From NCBI RefSeq assembly GCF_040100845.1, contig NZ_JAZHSH010000001.1, forward strand, positions 2,216,501 to 2,280,500: 64,000 bases of DNA, in the 5' to 3' direction. This document shows positions 28,141-36,856 of the stretch, piece after piece. The notes under the pieces are model-generated. The model was not told where the DNA came from. It did no database searches and saw nothing but the letters and a program-made list of their open reading frames with translations. The translations under genes were made by a program, and so were the position numbers. Each line of letters starts with the position of its first letter. The first letter of the stretch is position 1. The stretch comes from Chengkuizengella sp. SCS-71B. Its GTDB lineage: Bacteria > Bacillota > Bacilli > Paenibacillales > KCTC-33759.

Positions 28141-28854
28141 TTGGATTTTATTAAAGATTTTTTAATACTTTTATTACGTGTCGTCACCAGTTTCCCTTTA
28201 CTTTTAATGATGGTACTTTATATGGGGAAAAGATCTGTCGGTGAAATTCCAGTTTTTGATTTTGTCATTATTATTACAATTGGTGCTGTAGTTGGAGCAG
28301 ACATTGGAGATCTAAAAGTAGAGCACATATCAACAATAGTGGCAGTGCTTTTAATTGGTTTGTTACAGCGTATTGTGAATGCCTTAATGATTAAAAGTAG
28401 GAAATTTGGTAAATGGGTTACTTTTGAACCTACTGTAGTCATTCATAATGGAAATTTATTAAAAGAGAATTTGAAGAAGGAACGTTATTCTATTGATAAT
28501 ATTCTTCAAATGTTGCGAGAAAAAGATATATTTAATATTGAAGATGTTGAGATGGCGATATTAGAATCAAATGGTAAGTTGTCGGTGTACAAGAAACCAT
28601 TGAAGTCAGCCGTCACTATAGAAGATCTTGGGCTAGATTTAAAACATAACAAATTTTCTTACCCCATTATATTAGATGGGATCATTTCTGAAAAAGTATT
28701 ATCTTATATTCAAAAAGACATGAAGTGGTTGGAGACCCAGCTTCAAAATCAAAGTGTACGAATAGAAGATGTATTTTTTGCTTCTGTGAATGAGAACTCA
28801 GAAATTCATGTGTCTAAAAATTCACCCACTCAAATTCCTCCAATAGAACATTAA
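28141..28854 (+). CDS. DUF421/YetF-like membrane protein
   Basis: A 237-residue protein with about three N-terminal transmembrane helices (residues 5-75) and a cytosolic domain. LMMVLYMGKRSVGEIPVFDFVI and the domain with VVIHNGNLLKENLKKERYSIDNILQMLREKDIFNIEDVEMAILESNG match the YetF/DUF421 family common in spore formers, whose role is poorly defined. TTG 28141 follows AAGGCAGG. It is closed by a strong terminator, so it is not in the phosphonate unit. Confidence 0.88.
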   Translation: MDFIKDFLILLLRVVTSFPLLLMMVLYMGKRSVGEIPVFDFVIIITIGAVVGADIGDLKVEHISTIVAVLLIGLLQRIVNALMIKSRKFGKWVTFEPTVVIHNGNLLKENLKKERYSIDNILQMLREKDIFNIEDVEMAILESNGKLSVYKKPLKSAVTIEDLGLDLKHNKFSYPIILDGIISEKVLSYIQKDMKWLETQLQNQSVRIEDVFFASVNENSEIHVSKNSPTQIPPIEH

Positions 28855-28858
28855 AGAT

Positions 28859-28908
28859 TAAAGATCCCTACCATATGATAATCAAGAAGGTAGGGATCTT
28901 ATTTTTTA
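28859..28908 (+). terminator. rho-independent terminator after the YetF-like gene
   Basis: A perfect 12-bp stem AAGATCCCTACC / GGTAGGGATCTT is followed by ATTTTTT. Confidence 0.9.
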
Positions 28909-28953
28909 TATATGTTGAATATTTTAATTTAACTTTTTATGAAAAACTCCCTT

Positions 28954-28980
28954 CCCAAAAAAAAAATGCAGCATATGATA
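28954..28980 (+). promoter_or_regulatory. possible mother-cell (sigma-K/E-like) promoter for the PEP mutase gene
   Basis: CATATGATA (28972-28980) fits the sigma-K -10 pattern CATAnnnTA. Sixteen bases upstream lies CC rather than the preferred AC. The -10 is 58 bp before the PEP mutase start. One base is off consensus and such motifs are short, so this is tentative. Confidence 0.35.
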
Positions 28981-29038
28981 ATATCAACATCTTTAGAAAT
29001 GAGCATGAAATATGTAAGTTGAGTGAGAGGGGAACTTT

Positions 29039-29935
29039 ATGGAAAAAACTACACAATTAAAACAAATCCTCACTTCAAAAGAGCTGGATTTTATTATGGA
29101 AGCTCATAACGGTTTATCAGCTACCATTGTACAAGAAACTGGGTTTAAAGGAATATGGGCAAGTGGTTTATCGATCTCAGCTTCGATGGGAGTTAGAGAC
29201 AATAATGAGGCTTCTTGGACTCAAGTGTTGGAGATTTTAGAGTTTATGAGTGATGCTACATCTATTCCAATTCTATTTGATGGAGATACAGGTTTCGGTA
29301 ATTTTAACAATGCAAGGCGACTAGTAAAAAAATTAGAACAACGTAAAATTGCAGGGGTATGTATAGAAGATAAATTGTTTCCAAAAACGAATTCATTTAT
29401 TAATGCAGCAACTCAACCACTTGCAGACATTGATGAATTTTCCGGCAAAATTAAAGCAATGAAAGATGCTCAAACAGATGATGATTTCATTGTTGTAGCC
29501 AGAGTGGAAGCGTTTATCACAGGTTGGGGATTAGAAGAAGCATTGAAACGTGCAGAAGCTTATCGTCAAGCAGGAGCGGATGCGATACTTATTCATAGCA
29601 AAAGATCGGATTTTAAAGAGATTGAATCGTTTATGCAAGAATGGTCAGGCAGGTTGCCAATTGTGTTAGTCCCTACGAAATATTACACTACTCCTACTGA
29701 ACTGTTTAAGGATGCAGGCGCTAATTTAGTGATTTGGGCGAATCACAATCTGAGAGCCTCCATTGATGCAATAAAAAATATTTCTGAAATGATTTATCGA
29801 GACGAAAGTATATACCGTGCAGAAAACCTGGTAGCTGCCCTCGAAGAGGTTTTTAGGCTGCAAAATTCAAATGAGCTCGATTTAGCGGAACGTAAATATC
29901 TCCCTAAAAAAAATATAACTGAAAAAAAATTATAG
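29039..29935 (+). CDS. aepX: phosphoenolpyruvate mutase (phosphoenolpyruvate phosphomutase)
   Basis: A 298-residue TIM-barrel enzyme that rearranges PEP to phosphonopyruvate, the C-P bond-forming step of nearly all known phosphonate biosynthesis. The diagnostic motif [10 protein letters not shown] is at residues 110-119 (EDKxFPKxNS is used to separate mutases from related lyases), and the Mg-binding DGDTGFG is at 81-87. ATG 29039 has GAGAGGGG upstream. A YheC/YheD-like ATP-grasp gene follows after 34 bp, then the decarboxylase and aminotransferase needed for 2-aminoethylphosphonate. Confidence 0.95.
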   Translation: MEKTTQLKQILTSKELDFIMEAHNGLSATIVQETGFKGIWASGLSISASMGVRDNNEASWTQVLEILEFMSDATSIPILFDGDTGFGNFNNARRLVKKLEQRKIAGVCIEDKLFPKTNSFINAATQPLADIDEFSGKIKAMKDAQTDDDFIVVARVEAFITGWGLEEALKRAEAYRQAGADAILIHSKRSDFKEIESFMQEWSGRLPIVLVPTKYYTTPTELFKDAGANLVIWANHNLRASIDAIKNISEMIYRDESIYRAENLVAALEEVFRLQNSNELDLAERKYLPKKNITEKKL

Positions 29936-29969
29936 ATAGTAATTTATATGAAATAAATTTTGTAAAAAG

Positions 29970-30716
29970 GTGGTGTTTACGCTGGGGAAAATAAGAAAAC
30001 ATAAATGGGCTAAATATCAGTTTATGATAAAAAATGAAGACTTGATTCCATATATGCCTGAAACATACTTAATGGATAAAGAGGTTTTTGGTGTATTTCT
30101 CAATAAATATGAAGATGTAATATTAAAACCATCCAAAGGGAGTAGAGGACGTGGAGTTATTTTAGTGTCTGCAGAAGGAAATAATCGGTATAAAATTCAT
30201 AGTGAAGATCATATTGTTACAAAAAAGGGGAGAGAAAAAACCTATAAGTATTTGAAAGATAAAATCGATAATTATATTATTCAACAAAGTATCTTCAGAC
30301 CTACCATTAATGATTGTCCTTTTGACTTTAGAGTGATTACGCAAAGGAAGAAAGATTCAAATAGATGGGTTGTTACTGGCAAGGTAGCAAAAGTTGCTGG
30401 GGAAGGCTTTATTGTTTCTAACATAACGAGGAGTAAAGGGCATGTTTTACCAGCCAGTGCAGCTATTCAGATGTCTACAATTAGTAATCTTCCATATAAA
30501 TCACTACTTAGGAAAATAGATAGAGTAGCTTTAGCTTCAGCTCACCACTTAGTTAAATATTATAAGAAAAATCGTATTTTTGGATTAGATATAGCATTGG
30601 ATCAGAATGGTCATGTATGGATTCTTGAAGCTAACTTAAAACCATTCACCTCACATTTTAAAATGCTTGAGGATAAAAGTATGTATCGAAGGATTAAGAG
30701 ATATAAAAGTAGTTAA
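29970..30716 (+). CDS. YheC/YheD family endospore coat-associated ATP-grasp protein
   Basis: A protein of about 245 residues with an ATP-grasp fold of the YheC/YheD type, annotated in Bacillales as endospore coat-associated and predicted to be an amide-forming ligase. Visible are the glycine-rich nucleotide loop VILKPSKGSRGRGVIL, DFRVITQRKKDSNRWVVTG, and the metal-binding end GLDIALDQNGHVWILEANLKP. The start is unclear: GTG 29970 and GTG 29973 lie inside the Shine-Dalgarno AAAGGTGGTG, and a CTG at 29982 is at the ideal distance and gives the GKIRKHKWAKYQ N-terminus. It follows the PEP mutase gene by 34 bp and ends at a terminator. Confidence 0.85.
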   Translation: MVFTLGKIRKHKWAKYQFMIKNEDLIPYMPETYLMDKEVFGVFLNKYEDVILKPSKGSRGRGVILVSAEGNNRYKIHSEDHIVTKKGREKTYKYLKDKIDNYIIQQSIFRPTINDCPFDFRVITQRKKDSNRWVVTGKVAKVAGEGFIVSNITRSKGHVLPASAAIQMSTISNLPYKSLLRKIDRVALASAHHLVKYYKKNRIFGLDIALDQNGHVWILEANLKPFTSHFKMLEDKSMYRRIKRYKSS

Positions 30717-30731
30717 TGTTGAGGTCGTAGT

Positions 30732-30760
30732 GCCCTACTAATCATAGTACGGGCTTTTCT
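30732..30760 (+). terminator. probable terminator inside the phosphonate cluster
   Basis: GCCCTACTA pairs with TAGTACGGGC (one bulged base) and is followed by TTTTCTT. It separates the mutase/ATP-grasp pair from the decarboxylase/aminotransferase pair. Confidence 0.65.
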
Positions 30761-30799
30761 TCAGTATTTAATTTAGTAACAGAAGGAAAGGTGAAGGGT

Positions 30800-31930
30800 T
30801 TGATTGATACAAAAGAGTTTGGAGATGAATTAAAAAAATTAAATTTTTTAAAGTATATTGGCGTCCCTTGTTCTTTCCTAAAAAGTTTAATAAATTATGC
30901 AATGAATGAATGTGAATACATTGCTGCAACAAATGAAGGGGAAGCAGTAGCGATAGCGTCAGGCATTTCAATAGGAGGTATTAAACCAGTTGTTCTTATG
31001 CAGAATTCCGGATTATCAAACGCTGTTTCTCCATTAACATCTCTAATATTTCCCTTTCGAATCCCATTTCTTGGTTTCGTGAGTTTACGAGGGGAGGAAG
31101 GGATTTCTGATGAACCACAACATGAATTAATGGGTCAGATAACGACAAAAATGCTTGATTTAATGCAGATCGAATGGCAATATTTATCCACCCATTTAGA
31201 TGAAGCGATCCAGCAACTATACTATGCAAACCATTGTTTGGACAATAATCGTTGTTTTTTCTTCGTCGTAAGAAAAGATACGTTTTCAAAAGAAAAATTA
31301 AAAAAAGAGCAATTACTTACTCATGTTAATCATCTAAAATTAGACTGTCACTCAAACAATCAAGTTCCTTCTAGGTTTGAGTCTTTGAAAGTAATTAATG
31401 AATTAAAAGATCATCAGACCATTCAAATTGCTACAACAGGAAAAACCGGAAGAGAATTATATGAAATCGAAGATGCATACAATAATTTATATATGGTTGG
31501 TTCAATGGGATGTGTTAGCTCAATAGGGTTAGGTTTAGCTTTATCTCGACCTGACAACAACATCATTGTTCTTGATGGGGACGGTTCTTTACTAATGAGG
31601 ATGGGGTGTTTAGCTTCGAATGGTTATAATCACCCATCAAATATGCTTCATATATTATTAGATAATCATGCTTATGAATCTACTGGAGCACAAAGTACAG
31701 TATCACATAATGTTGATTTTATAAATATTGCTGCTTCATGTGGATATGTAAATTCAATTTATGTACACAACTTAAACGAACTAAAAAAAGAAATAAATGT
31801 TTGGAAAGATAATAAAGGATTAACTTTTTTATATTTAAAAATTTCCAAAGAATCTAAAAGTAAGTTAGGACGTCCTTCGATTAAACCTTATGAGGTTAAA
31901 GAAAGGTTAATGCATTTTATGAGTAATTAG
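30800..31930 (+). CDS. aepY: phosphonopyruvate decarboxylase
   Basis: A 376-residue TPP-dependent enzyme that decarboxylates phosphonopyruvate to phosphonoacetaldehyde and so pulls the unfavourable mutase reaction forward. The N-terminus has the family pattern GVPCSFLKSLINYA, the cofactor Glu is in TNEGEAVAIASG, and the TPP/Mg motif is VLDGDGSLLMRMG with the paired Asn in LLDNHAYESTG. GTG 30791 is in frame, but AAAGG spaced eight bases from TTG 30800 gives the usual IDTKEFGDEL N-terminus. It lies 13 bp before the aminotransferase. Confidence 0.93.
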   Translation: MIDTKEFGDELKKLNFLKYIGVPCSFLKSLINYAMNECEYIAATNEGEAVAIASGISIGGIKPVVLMQNSGLSNAVSPLTSLIFPFRIPFLGFVSLRGEEGISDEPQHELMGQITTKMLDLMQIEWQYLSTHLDEAIQQLYYANHCLDNNRCFFFVVRKDTFSKEKLKKEQLLTHVNHLKLDCHSNNQVPSRFESLKVINELKDHQTIQIATTGKTGRELYEIEDAYNNLYMVGSMGCVSSIGLGLALSRPDNNIIVLDGDGSLLMRMGCLASNGYNHPSNMLHILLDNHAYESTGAQSTVSHNVDFINIAASCGYVNSIYVHNLNELKKEINVWKDNKGLTFLYLKISKESKSKLGRPSIKPYEVKERLMHFMSN

Positions 31931-31943
31931 AGGTGAAGGATAA

Positions 31944-33068
31944 ATGAATCGTATTAAGAGAAATATTTTATTAAATCCAGGTCCGGCAACTACAACAGAT
32001 AGCGTTAAATTGGCACAAGTTGTACCAGATATTTGCCCTCGTGAAGTTGAATTTGGCCAGCTTATGAATTCTGTATCCACAGATTTAACTCAATTTGTTG
32101 CTGACACTGCTGAATATACTACTGTTTTATTTAGTGGATCTGGTACCTCTGCCGTAGAAGCTATTTTATGTTCTAGTGTGTCTCAAGAAGATACCCTTTT
32201 CATTATTAATAATGGTGCATATGGTGAACGGATGGTTAAAATTGCAAAAACGTATAAATTAAATTATGTAGAGTTTACTAGTTTGCCTTATGAACCGTTA
32301 GACTTAGAACTCTTAGAGCGAAGGATTCAAAATTGCTCAAATAAAATTAGCCATCTCGCAGTCGTGCATCATGAAACGACAACAGGTTTATTAAACAATG
32401 TGAAATTCATTGGTGACATTTGTAATAAATATGATATTGATCTCATCGTTGATGCGATGAGCACTTATGCAGCAATTCCTATTCAGATGGATGAAATGAA
32501 TATATCTTATTTGGCTGCTAGCTCAAACAAAAATCTTCAAGGAATGGCTGGCATTTCGTTTGTTGTAGCTAAAGTAAGTAAATTAGAAAAGTTAGAAAAT
32601 GCGGATATTCCGAGCTATTATTTGAATTTATATGAACAATATAAATATTTCTCCAAAAACAATCAAATGCGTTTTACACCACCAGTTCAAACGATGTATG
32701 CACTAAATCAGGCGATTATAGAATTAAAAGAAGAGGGCATTTCTGATCGATATGCTAGATACACCCGTTCATGGGATAGATTAATTAGAGGAATAAGCCG
32801 TCTAGGGTTATCATACTTAGTCCCAGAAGCTCACCATTCCAAAATCATTACTGCAATAAATGAACCAGATTATTCTGACTACAACTTCCAAAATATGCAT
32901 CAATATTTCTACAAACATAATATCATGATTTATCCAGGCAAATTAAATGAATTTAAAACGTTTAGAATTGCCAATATTGGTGCAATTACTTATAAGGATA
33001 TAGATATTTTTTTAGAATTGTTAGAACATTATCTCGCAAATATTTCTTTGATTAAATATGAACTCTGA
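31944..33068 (+). CDS. phnW: 2-aminoethylphosphonate aminotransferase
   Basis: A 374-residue class V PLP aminotransferase of the PhnW type, which interconverts phosphonoacetaldehyde and 2-aminoethylphosphonate. The N-terminal NILLNPGPATTTDSVK and CPREVEFGQLM are typical. The PLP Asp is in DLIVDAMSTYAA and the Schiff-base Lys is K196 in ASSNKNLQGMAG. In catabolic clusters PhnW sits with a hydrolase (PhnX); here it sits with the mutase and decarboxylase, so it most likely runs in the biosynthetic direction. ATG 31944 has AGAGGTGAAGG upstream. Confidence 0.93.
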   Translation: MNRIKRNILLNPGPATTTDSVKLAQVVPDICPREVEFGQLMNSVSTDLTQFVADTAEYTTVLFSGSGTSAVEAILCSSVSQEDTLFIINNGAYGERMVKIAKTYKLNYVEFTSLPYEPLDLELLERRIQNCSNKISHLAVVHHETTTGLLNNVKFIGDICNKYDIDLIVDAMSTYAAIPIQMDEMNISYLAASSNKNLQGMAGISFVVAKVSKLEKLENADIPSYYLNLYEQYKYFSKNNQMRFTPPVQTMYALNQAIIELKEEGISDRYARYTRSWDRLIRGISRLGLSYLVPEAHHSKIITAINEPDYSDYNFQNMHQYFYKHNIMIYPGKLNEFKTFRIANIGAITYKDIDIFLELLEHYLANISLIKYEL

Positions 33069-33140
33069 AATGAAATTAAAACTTATGATTCTCATGGAAA
33101 TCACTCAAAATTAGACTTATTACCATGTTAAGCAGTCCAT

Positions 33141-33167
33141 ACCATTTTAAATCACCTGCATAAAATA
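33141..33167 (+). promoter_or_regulatory. sigma-K-like promoter before the second YheC/YheD gene
   Basis: AC at 33141-33142, 16 bp, then CATAAAATA at 33159-33167 fits the sigma-K consensus (AC, N16-17, CATAnnnTA). Transcription would start near 33174, downstream of the first in-frame ATG, which bears on where translation starts. Confidence 0.5.
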
Positions 33168-34010
33168 ATGTATATGTATTTGGAGGTGATTACAATCTCA
33201 AAAGATAGATTTATTGCGAGTAAATGGGAGAAGACAGTTGTATTACAACAAAATCGTACATTAAGTAAATTTGTTCCTGAGACTGAAAAATTAAACTCTA
33301 AAAAACTTCAAAATATGCTAAATAAACATAAAATGGTATATGTTAAACCAGTTATAGGTACCGGTGGAGTTGGTATCATGAAAATAAATAAATTAACTAA
33401 TATAGATGGAATACGATACAAACTCCAAAAAACTACAAATATACAAAGATTTGATACCTTTGATGAATTATACAAATCACTACAAAAACATATAAAGAAT
33501 AAAGATTATATCATTCAAAAAGGAATAGCGTTGCTTAAATATAAAAAAAGATTAATGGATCTTCGCATTATGGTTCAGAAAAATTTAAATAATAAATGGG
33601 AAGTGACGGGATCTGCGGCAAGAATAGCTCCAAAAAATAAAATAGTCACAAATGTTAGCAGTGGGGGCATCACAGTTGATTTTAACACGATGTTGGAACA
33701 TTTTTATGAAGATGAAACAGAGCAAAAGGAATTTTTGGAATATTTACATCAGTTGTGTTTAGAAATCGTTAAGCAATTACAGAAATATAATCCTAACCTA
33801 AAAGAAATTGGAGTGGATATCGGGCTCGATAAGAAAATGCACCCTTGGATATTAGAGGTAAATACAAAACCTGATCCACGTGTATTTTTTAGAGATAGTA
33901 AAACAATTGAAAAAGTTGTTCGATATGGAAGTGCGTATGGAAGACAGTATAATCTAAAGCCTAAGTTCAAACATGAAGAAAAGTACGCCAAAAAATTAGG
34001 TAAATTATGA
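33168..34010 (+). CDS. YheC/YheD family endospore coat-associated ATP-grasp protein
   Basis: A second ATP-grasp protein of the YheC/YheD type, about 270-280 residues. Visible are MVYVKPVIGTGGVGIMKI (glycine-rich loop), LMDLRIMVQKNLNNKWEVTG, NVSSGG and the metal-binding IGVDIGLDKKMHPWILEVN. It is clearly related to but diverged from the copy at 29970. The start is uncertain: ATG 33168 and ATG 33174 lack a Shine-Dalgarno and would lie at or before a sigma-K-type transcription start, whereas the near-perfect GGAGGTGAT (33182-33190) points to ATC 33195. Its place after the 2-AEP genes suggests a ligase working on a phosphonate or spore-surface product. Confidence 0.85.
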   Translation: MYMYLEVITISKDRFIASKWEKTVVLQQNRTLSKFVPETEKLNSKKLQNMLNKHKMVYVKPVIGTGGVGIMKINKLTNIDGIRYKLQKTTNIQRFDTFDELYKSLQKHIKNKDYIIQKGIALLKYKKRLMDLRIMVQKNLNNKWEVTGSAARIAPKNKIVTNVSSGGITVDFNTMLEHFYEDETEQKEFLEYLHQLCLEIVKQLQKYNPNLKEIGVDIGLDKKMHPWILEVNTKPDPRVFFRDSKTIEKVVRYGSAYGRQYNLKPKFKHEEKYAKKLGKL

Positions 34011-34015
34011 TTCTC

Positions 34016-34043
34016 ACAACTTTTACAAAAGTTGTGTTTTTTT
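34016..34043 (+). terminator. rho-independent terminator closing the phosphonate cluster
   Basis: A stem ACAACTTT / AAAGTTGT with a 4-nt loop is followed by GTTTTTTT. Confidence 0.88.
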
Positions 34044-34214
34044 ATAACTTAGGAATTTATAAAATTTCAAATTATAAGTTTCAAAAACTACCTCCAAATA
34101 AAACTCGATGATTGGCAAGTCTAGACGAAGGCAGAATCGTTAGTTGCCCTTATCGGCTACCTCCATGAGAGACTCCGATTGGAGTTTTTGTTCTTACTGA
34201 GGGAAGAATTTATT

Positions 34215-34252
34215 AAAATATGTTGCATATTTTCCCTAAAAAGTGCTATGAT
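34215..34252 (+). promoter_or_regulatory. padR promoter with palindromic operator
   Basis: TTGCAT (34223-34228), 18 bp, TATGAT (34247-34252) form a sigma-A-type promoter. A perfect palindrome AAAATATG-TTG-CATATTTT (34215-34233) overlaps the -35, as expected for PadR autorepression. Confidence 0.55.
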
Positions 34253-34288
34253 AATCTATATACATAAGTTTTCTAGGTAGGTGAGAAA

Positions 34289-34630
34289 ATGTTCAATAGA
34301 GAATTAGTAAAGGGAAGCACTTCATTAGTTGTACTACAATTGTTAAACGAGAGGGATATGTATGGTTATGAACTAGCTAAAGAATTTGGACGCCGAAGCG
34401 AGCAGCTTTTGCAAGTAAAAGAAGGTACCTTATACCCTGCTTTGCATAAACTGGAGAAACAAGCATACATCGAATGTTATTGGCAGGAACAAGAAAAAGG
34501 ACCAGCCCGTAAATATTACAGAATTACTGAAGAAGGCAAGGAAATGCTGCTCGAGAAAACTTCAGAATGGGAAAAGTTCGTCAATGTAATGAATAAAGTA
34601 TTAAGTGAGACAAAACATGACTTATCATAA
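34289..34630 (+). CDS. PadR family transcriptional regulator
   Basis: A 113-residue winged-helix repressor of the short PadR (PadR-s2) type. The pattern [22 protein letters not shown], then [20 protein letters not shown] and [11 protein letters not shown] is diagnostic. ATG 34289 has AGGTAGGTGAG upstream. It overlaps the next gene, a membrane protein with a PadR-partner-like N-terminus, so the pair is co-translated. Confidence 0.95.
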   Translation: MFNRELVKGSTSLVVLQLLNERDMYGYELAKEFGRRSEQLLQVKEGTLYPALHKLEKQAYIECYWQEQEKGPARKYYRITEEGKEMLLEKTSEWEKFVNVMNKVLSETKHDLS

Positions 34631-35264
34631 AGTAAAAAAGCTGTATTTAGAACAGCTGGGTAATGAACTTAAAAAACATACTGAGAAAGAAGAAATTCTT
34701 ATTGATTATGAGCAACATATATCTGAACTTGTAAATGACTGCGATATTAAGATTCAAACAGAACAAGAGTGGATGTTTTACATTACAGAACGATTAGGAA
34801 CACCTAAAGGAGTGGCTAGAATTTGGCGAGAAGAATTAGCTGTCTCCCAAAATCGAACGCTTATTTATTTTTTGTTAGTTAACTTATTGTTCTTTATCTT
34901 TGGTGGATTACTAACTGTATTACATTTTACACTAGGCTTGAAATGGTTTAGCGAAGTTTGGAGGTTTTTAATCTCAATTCCATCTTTATTAATGATTTTA
35001 TATATGTTCTTTTGGGCGTTGTTAGGATATGAATTGGGTAAAAGTTTCGGTGCAAATGGGAAAAAATTATTAAAGAAAACGTTCGTTATTGCTATTATTC
35101 CAAATTTAACCCTTATGATATTAGTCTTATTTCAAATCATACCTCATGAATGGTTTCATCCTTTACTGACTAAAACATTTATTTTACTTTGTATCACATC
35201 TACGGTTTTTCTCTATCCCATAAGTTATATAGGTTTTTGTTGGGGGAAAAAGAAGTCGGTGTAA
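34617..35264 (+). CDS. HAAS/DUF1700-like membrane protein, PadR partner
   Basis: A protein of about 215 residues. The N-terminal 80 residues are soluble and helical ([12 protein letters not shown]...[31 protein letters not shown]), resembling the HAAS-type domain often encoded next to PadR regulators. About four transmembrane helices follow (residues 85-210). GTG 34605 and ATG 34617 are both inside padR; ATG 34617 is the likelier start. Function beyond the PadR association is unknown. Confidence 0.75.
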   Translation: MTYHKVKKLYLEQLGNELKKHTEKEEILIDYEQHISELVNDCDIKIQTEQEWMFYITERLGTPKGVARIWREELAVSQNRTLIYFLLVNLLFFIFGGLLTVLHFTLGLKWFSEVWRFLISIPSLLMILYMFFWALLGYELGKSFGANGKKLLKKTFVIAIIPNLTLMILVLFQIIPHEWFHPLLTKTFILLCITSTVFLYPISYIGFCWGKKKSV

Positions 35265-35329
35265 TTTTTTTAAATTGCTACATAGAATATCTATATATTT
35301 TAATTTTCTTATAAATTGGAGGGAATGTG

Positions 35330-36796
35330 ATGAGTTCACAACTGCAAAAGTCAGATTTGAAATTATTAGCTGCATGTTTTCTTTTAGCAGTATTATTCGA
35401 ACAAAGTTTTTTTCATGGAACAGTAGGTATATCTTACATTATTTTTGTTGTAGCCTTTTATTGGTTATATTATTGGCGTTTTCGTAAGTTTCCTTTATCA
35501 AATCATCGATTGGGATTTTTACTTTTAATCTGCATTTGGTTATTAGCCTTAAGTTACTTGTTATATTCAAATCCCTTTTTCTATGCAATGAATGCGATTA
35601 TCATTCCTTGTTTGATCATTATTCATATCGTGCTTATTTCGAGTCAAAGTAAAATTCAATGGTATCAATGGAGGTTTGTGTCACTAATTTTTAAGAGTAT
35701 TGTTGAATCTTTTTCATACCTTAGTCAGTTTTTCAAAGCAAGGAAAACTTCAATATACTCTAAAGTGGAAAAAGGTCATATTCAGATATTTAAAAAAATA
35801 GTTCTGGGGCTTTTGATCTCATTCCCCGTGTTAGTCATCGTCATCAGCTTACTTTCATCTGCAGATCAAAAATTTAGTAGTTTAATCAGCAGCTTGCCTA
35901 ATTTTATGATTGGTGTACCAGTTGGAGAATGGATTGGTAGGGCAATTATCATTATCATATATACATTCATCGTATTTGGGTTCATTGGTAGTTTAAGAAA
36001 TTCTGATAAAGTAATTGAATCAAATACAGTTGAGTCAAAACTAGTTACATTAGATGGTATTATCATTGCTACATTTCTAATTTTGTTGGATGTTGTGTAT
36101 TTATTGTTTGTATCTGTGCAGTTTCAATATTTTTTTAGTGACAGCCTTCATGCAGGATATACTTATTCAGAATATGCTCGTCGTGGATTTTTTGAATTAT
36201 TGCTCGTGTCATTAATTAATTTATCCGTGTTAAGTGGGGTTTTAGCATTTACGAAGGTTGACTCTAAAAAGATGAAACGATTGATCCAAATATTATTAAC
36301 AATACTTATCATTTCAAGTGGTATTATGCTTGTTTCCGCCTTTCTTCGCTTAAATTTGTATGAAGAATATTATGGTTATACATTTTTTAGAGTTCTTCCT
36401 CATTCATTTACGATCTTTCTGGGAATCGTTTTTACCTATACATTAACTAAAGTATGGATTGACAGATTGACACTTCGTCATTTTTATTTTATTTCTGCTT
36501 TAATTTATTACACATTTTTGAATGTCATGAATGTAGATCAATTCGTTGTGAATGAAAATATGAAGAGATATGAGGAAACAGGAGTTATGGATGTGCATTT
36601 CATGAGTCAGTCAGATCCTGGTATTATCGCATTAATTGAATTATATGAATCCAATCCTAAAGAGAAGGAATCAGAAATAAAAGAAATACTTCAAATTCGC
36701 CAAAGTGGATTATGGGATTATAAAATGCCTTGGCAATCATTCAATTTCACTAAATATGCGACAGTAGAACGTTTAAAGAACCTTAATTTAGAGTGA
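35330..36796 (+). CDS. DUF4173-like multi-pass membrane protein
   Basis: A 488-residue integral membrane protein with about ten predicted helices. The segment FSDSLHAGYTYSEYARRGFFELLLVSLINLSVL is the pattern I associate with DUF4173/DUF4153 proteins. A soluble C-terminal tail of about 80 residues follows (VMDVHFMSQSDPGIIALIELY). ATG 35330 has GGAGGG upstream. It follows the PadR/HAAS pair on the same strand and may share its regulation. Biochemical role unknown. Confidence 0.75.
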   Translation: MSSQLQKSDLKLLAACFLLAVLFEQSFFHGTVGISYIIFVVAFYWLYYWRFRKFPLSNHRLGFLLLICIWLLALSYLLYSNPFFYAMNAIIIPCLIIIHIVLISSQSKIQWYQWRFVSLIFKSIVESFSYLSQFFKARKTSIYSKVEKGHIQIFKKIVLGLLISFPVLVIVISLLSSADQKFSSLISSLPNFMIGVPVGEWIGRAIIIIIYTFIVFGFIGSLRNSDKVIESNTVESKLVTLDGIIIATFLILLDVVYLLFVSVQFQYFFSDSLHAGYTYSEYARRGFFELLLVSLINLSVLSGVLAFTKVDSKKMKRLIQILLTILIISSGIMLVSAFLRLNLYEEYYGYTFFRVLPHSFTIFLGIVFTYTLTKVWIDRLTLRHFYFISALIYYTFLNVMNVDQFVVNENMKRYEETGVMDVHFMSQSDPGIIALIELYESNPKEKESEIKEILQIRQSGLWDYKMPWQSFNFTKYATVERLKNLNLE

Positions 36797-36856
36797 TTTT
36801 TCACAAAAAATGGCTGATACCATGTTACGATAATAATTGCAAATAAGGGTGAAATG

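Noticed and set aside
34081-34205. A possible riboswitch with GGAGTTTTTG-type ending before padR
   Set aside because: I could fold only the small GACTCC/GGAGTT hairpin and match no known aptamer; the padR promoter lies downstream of it.
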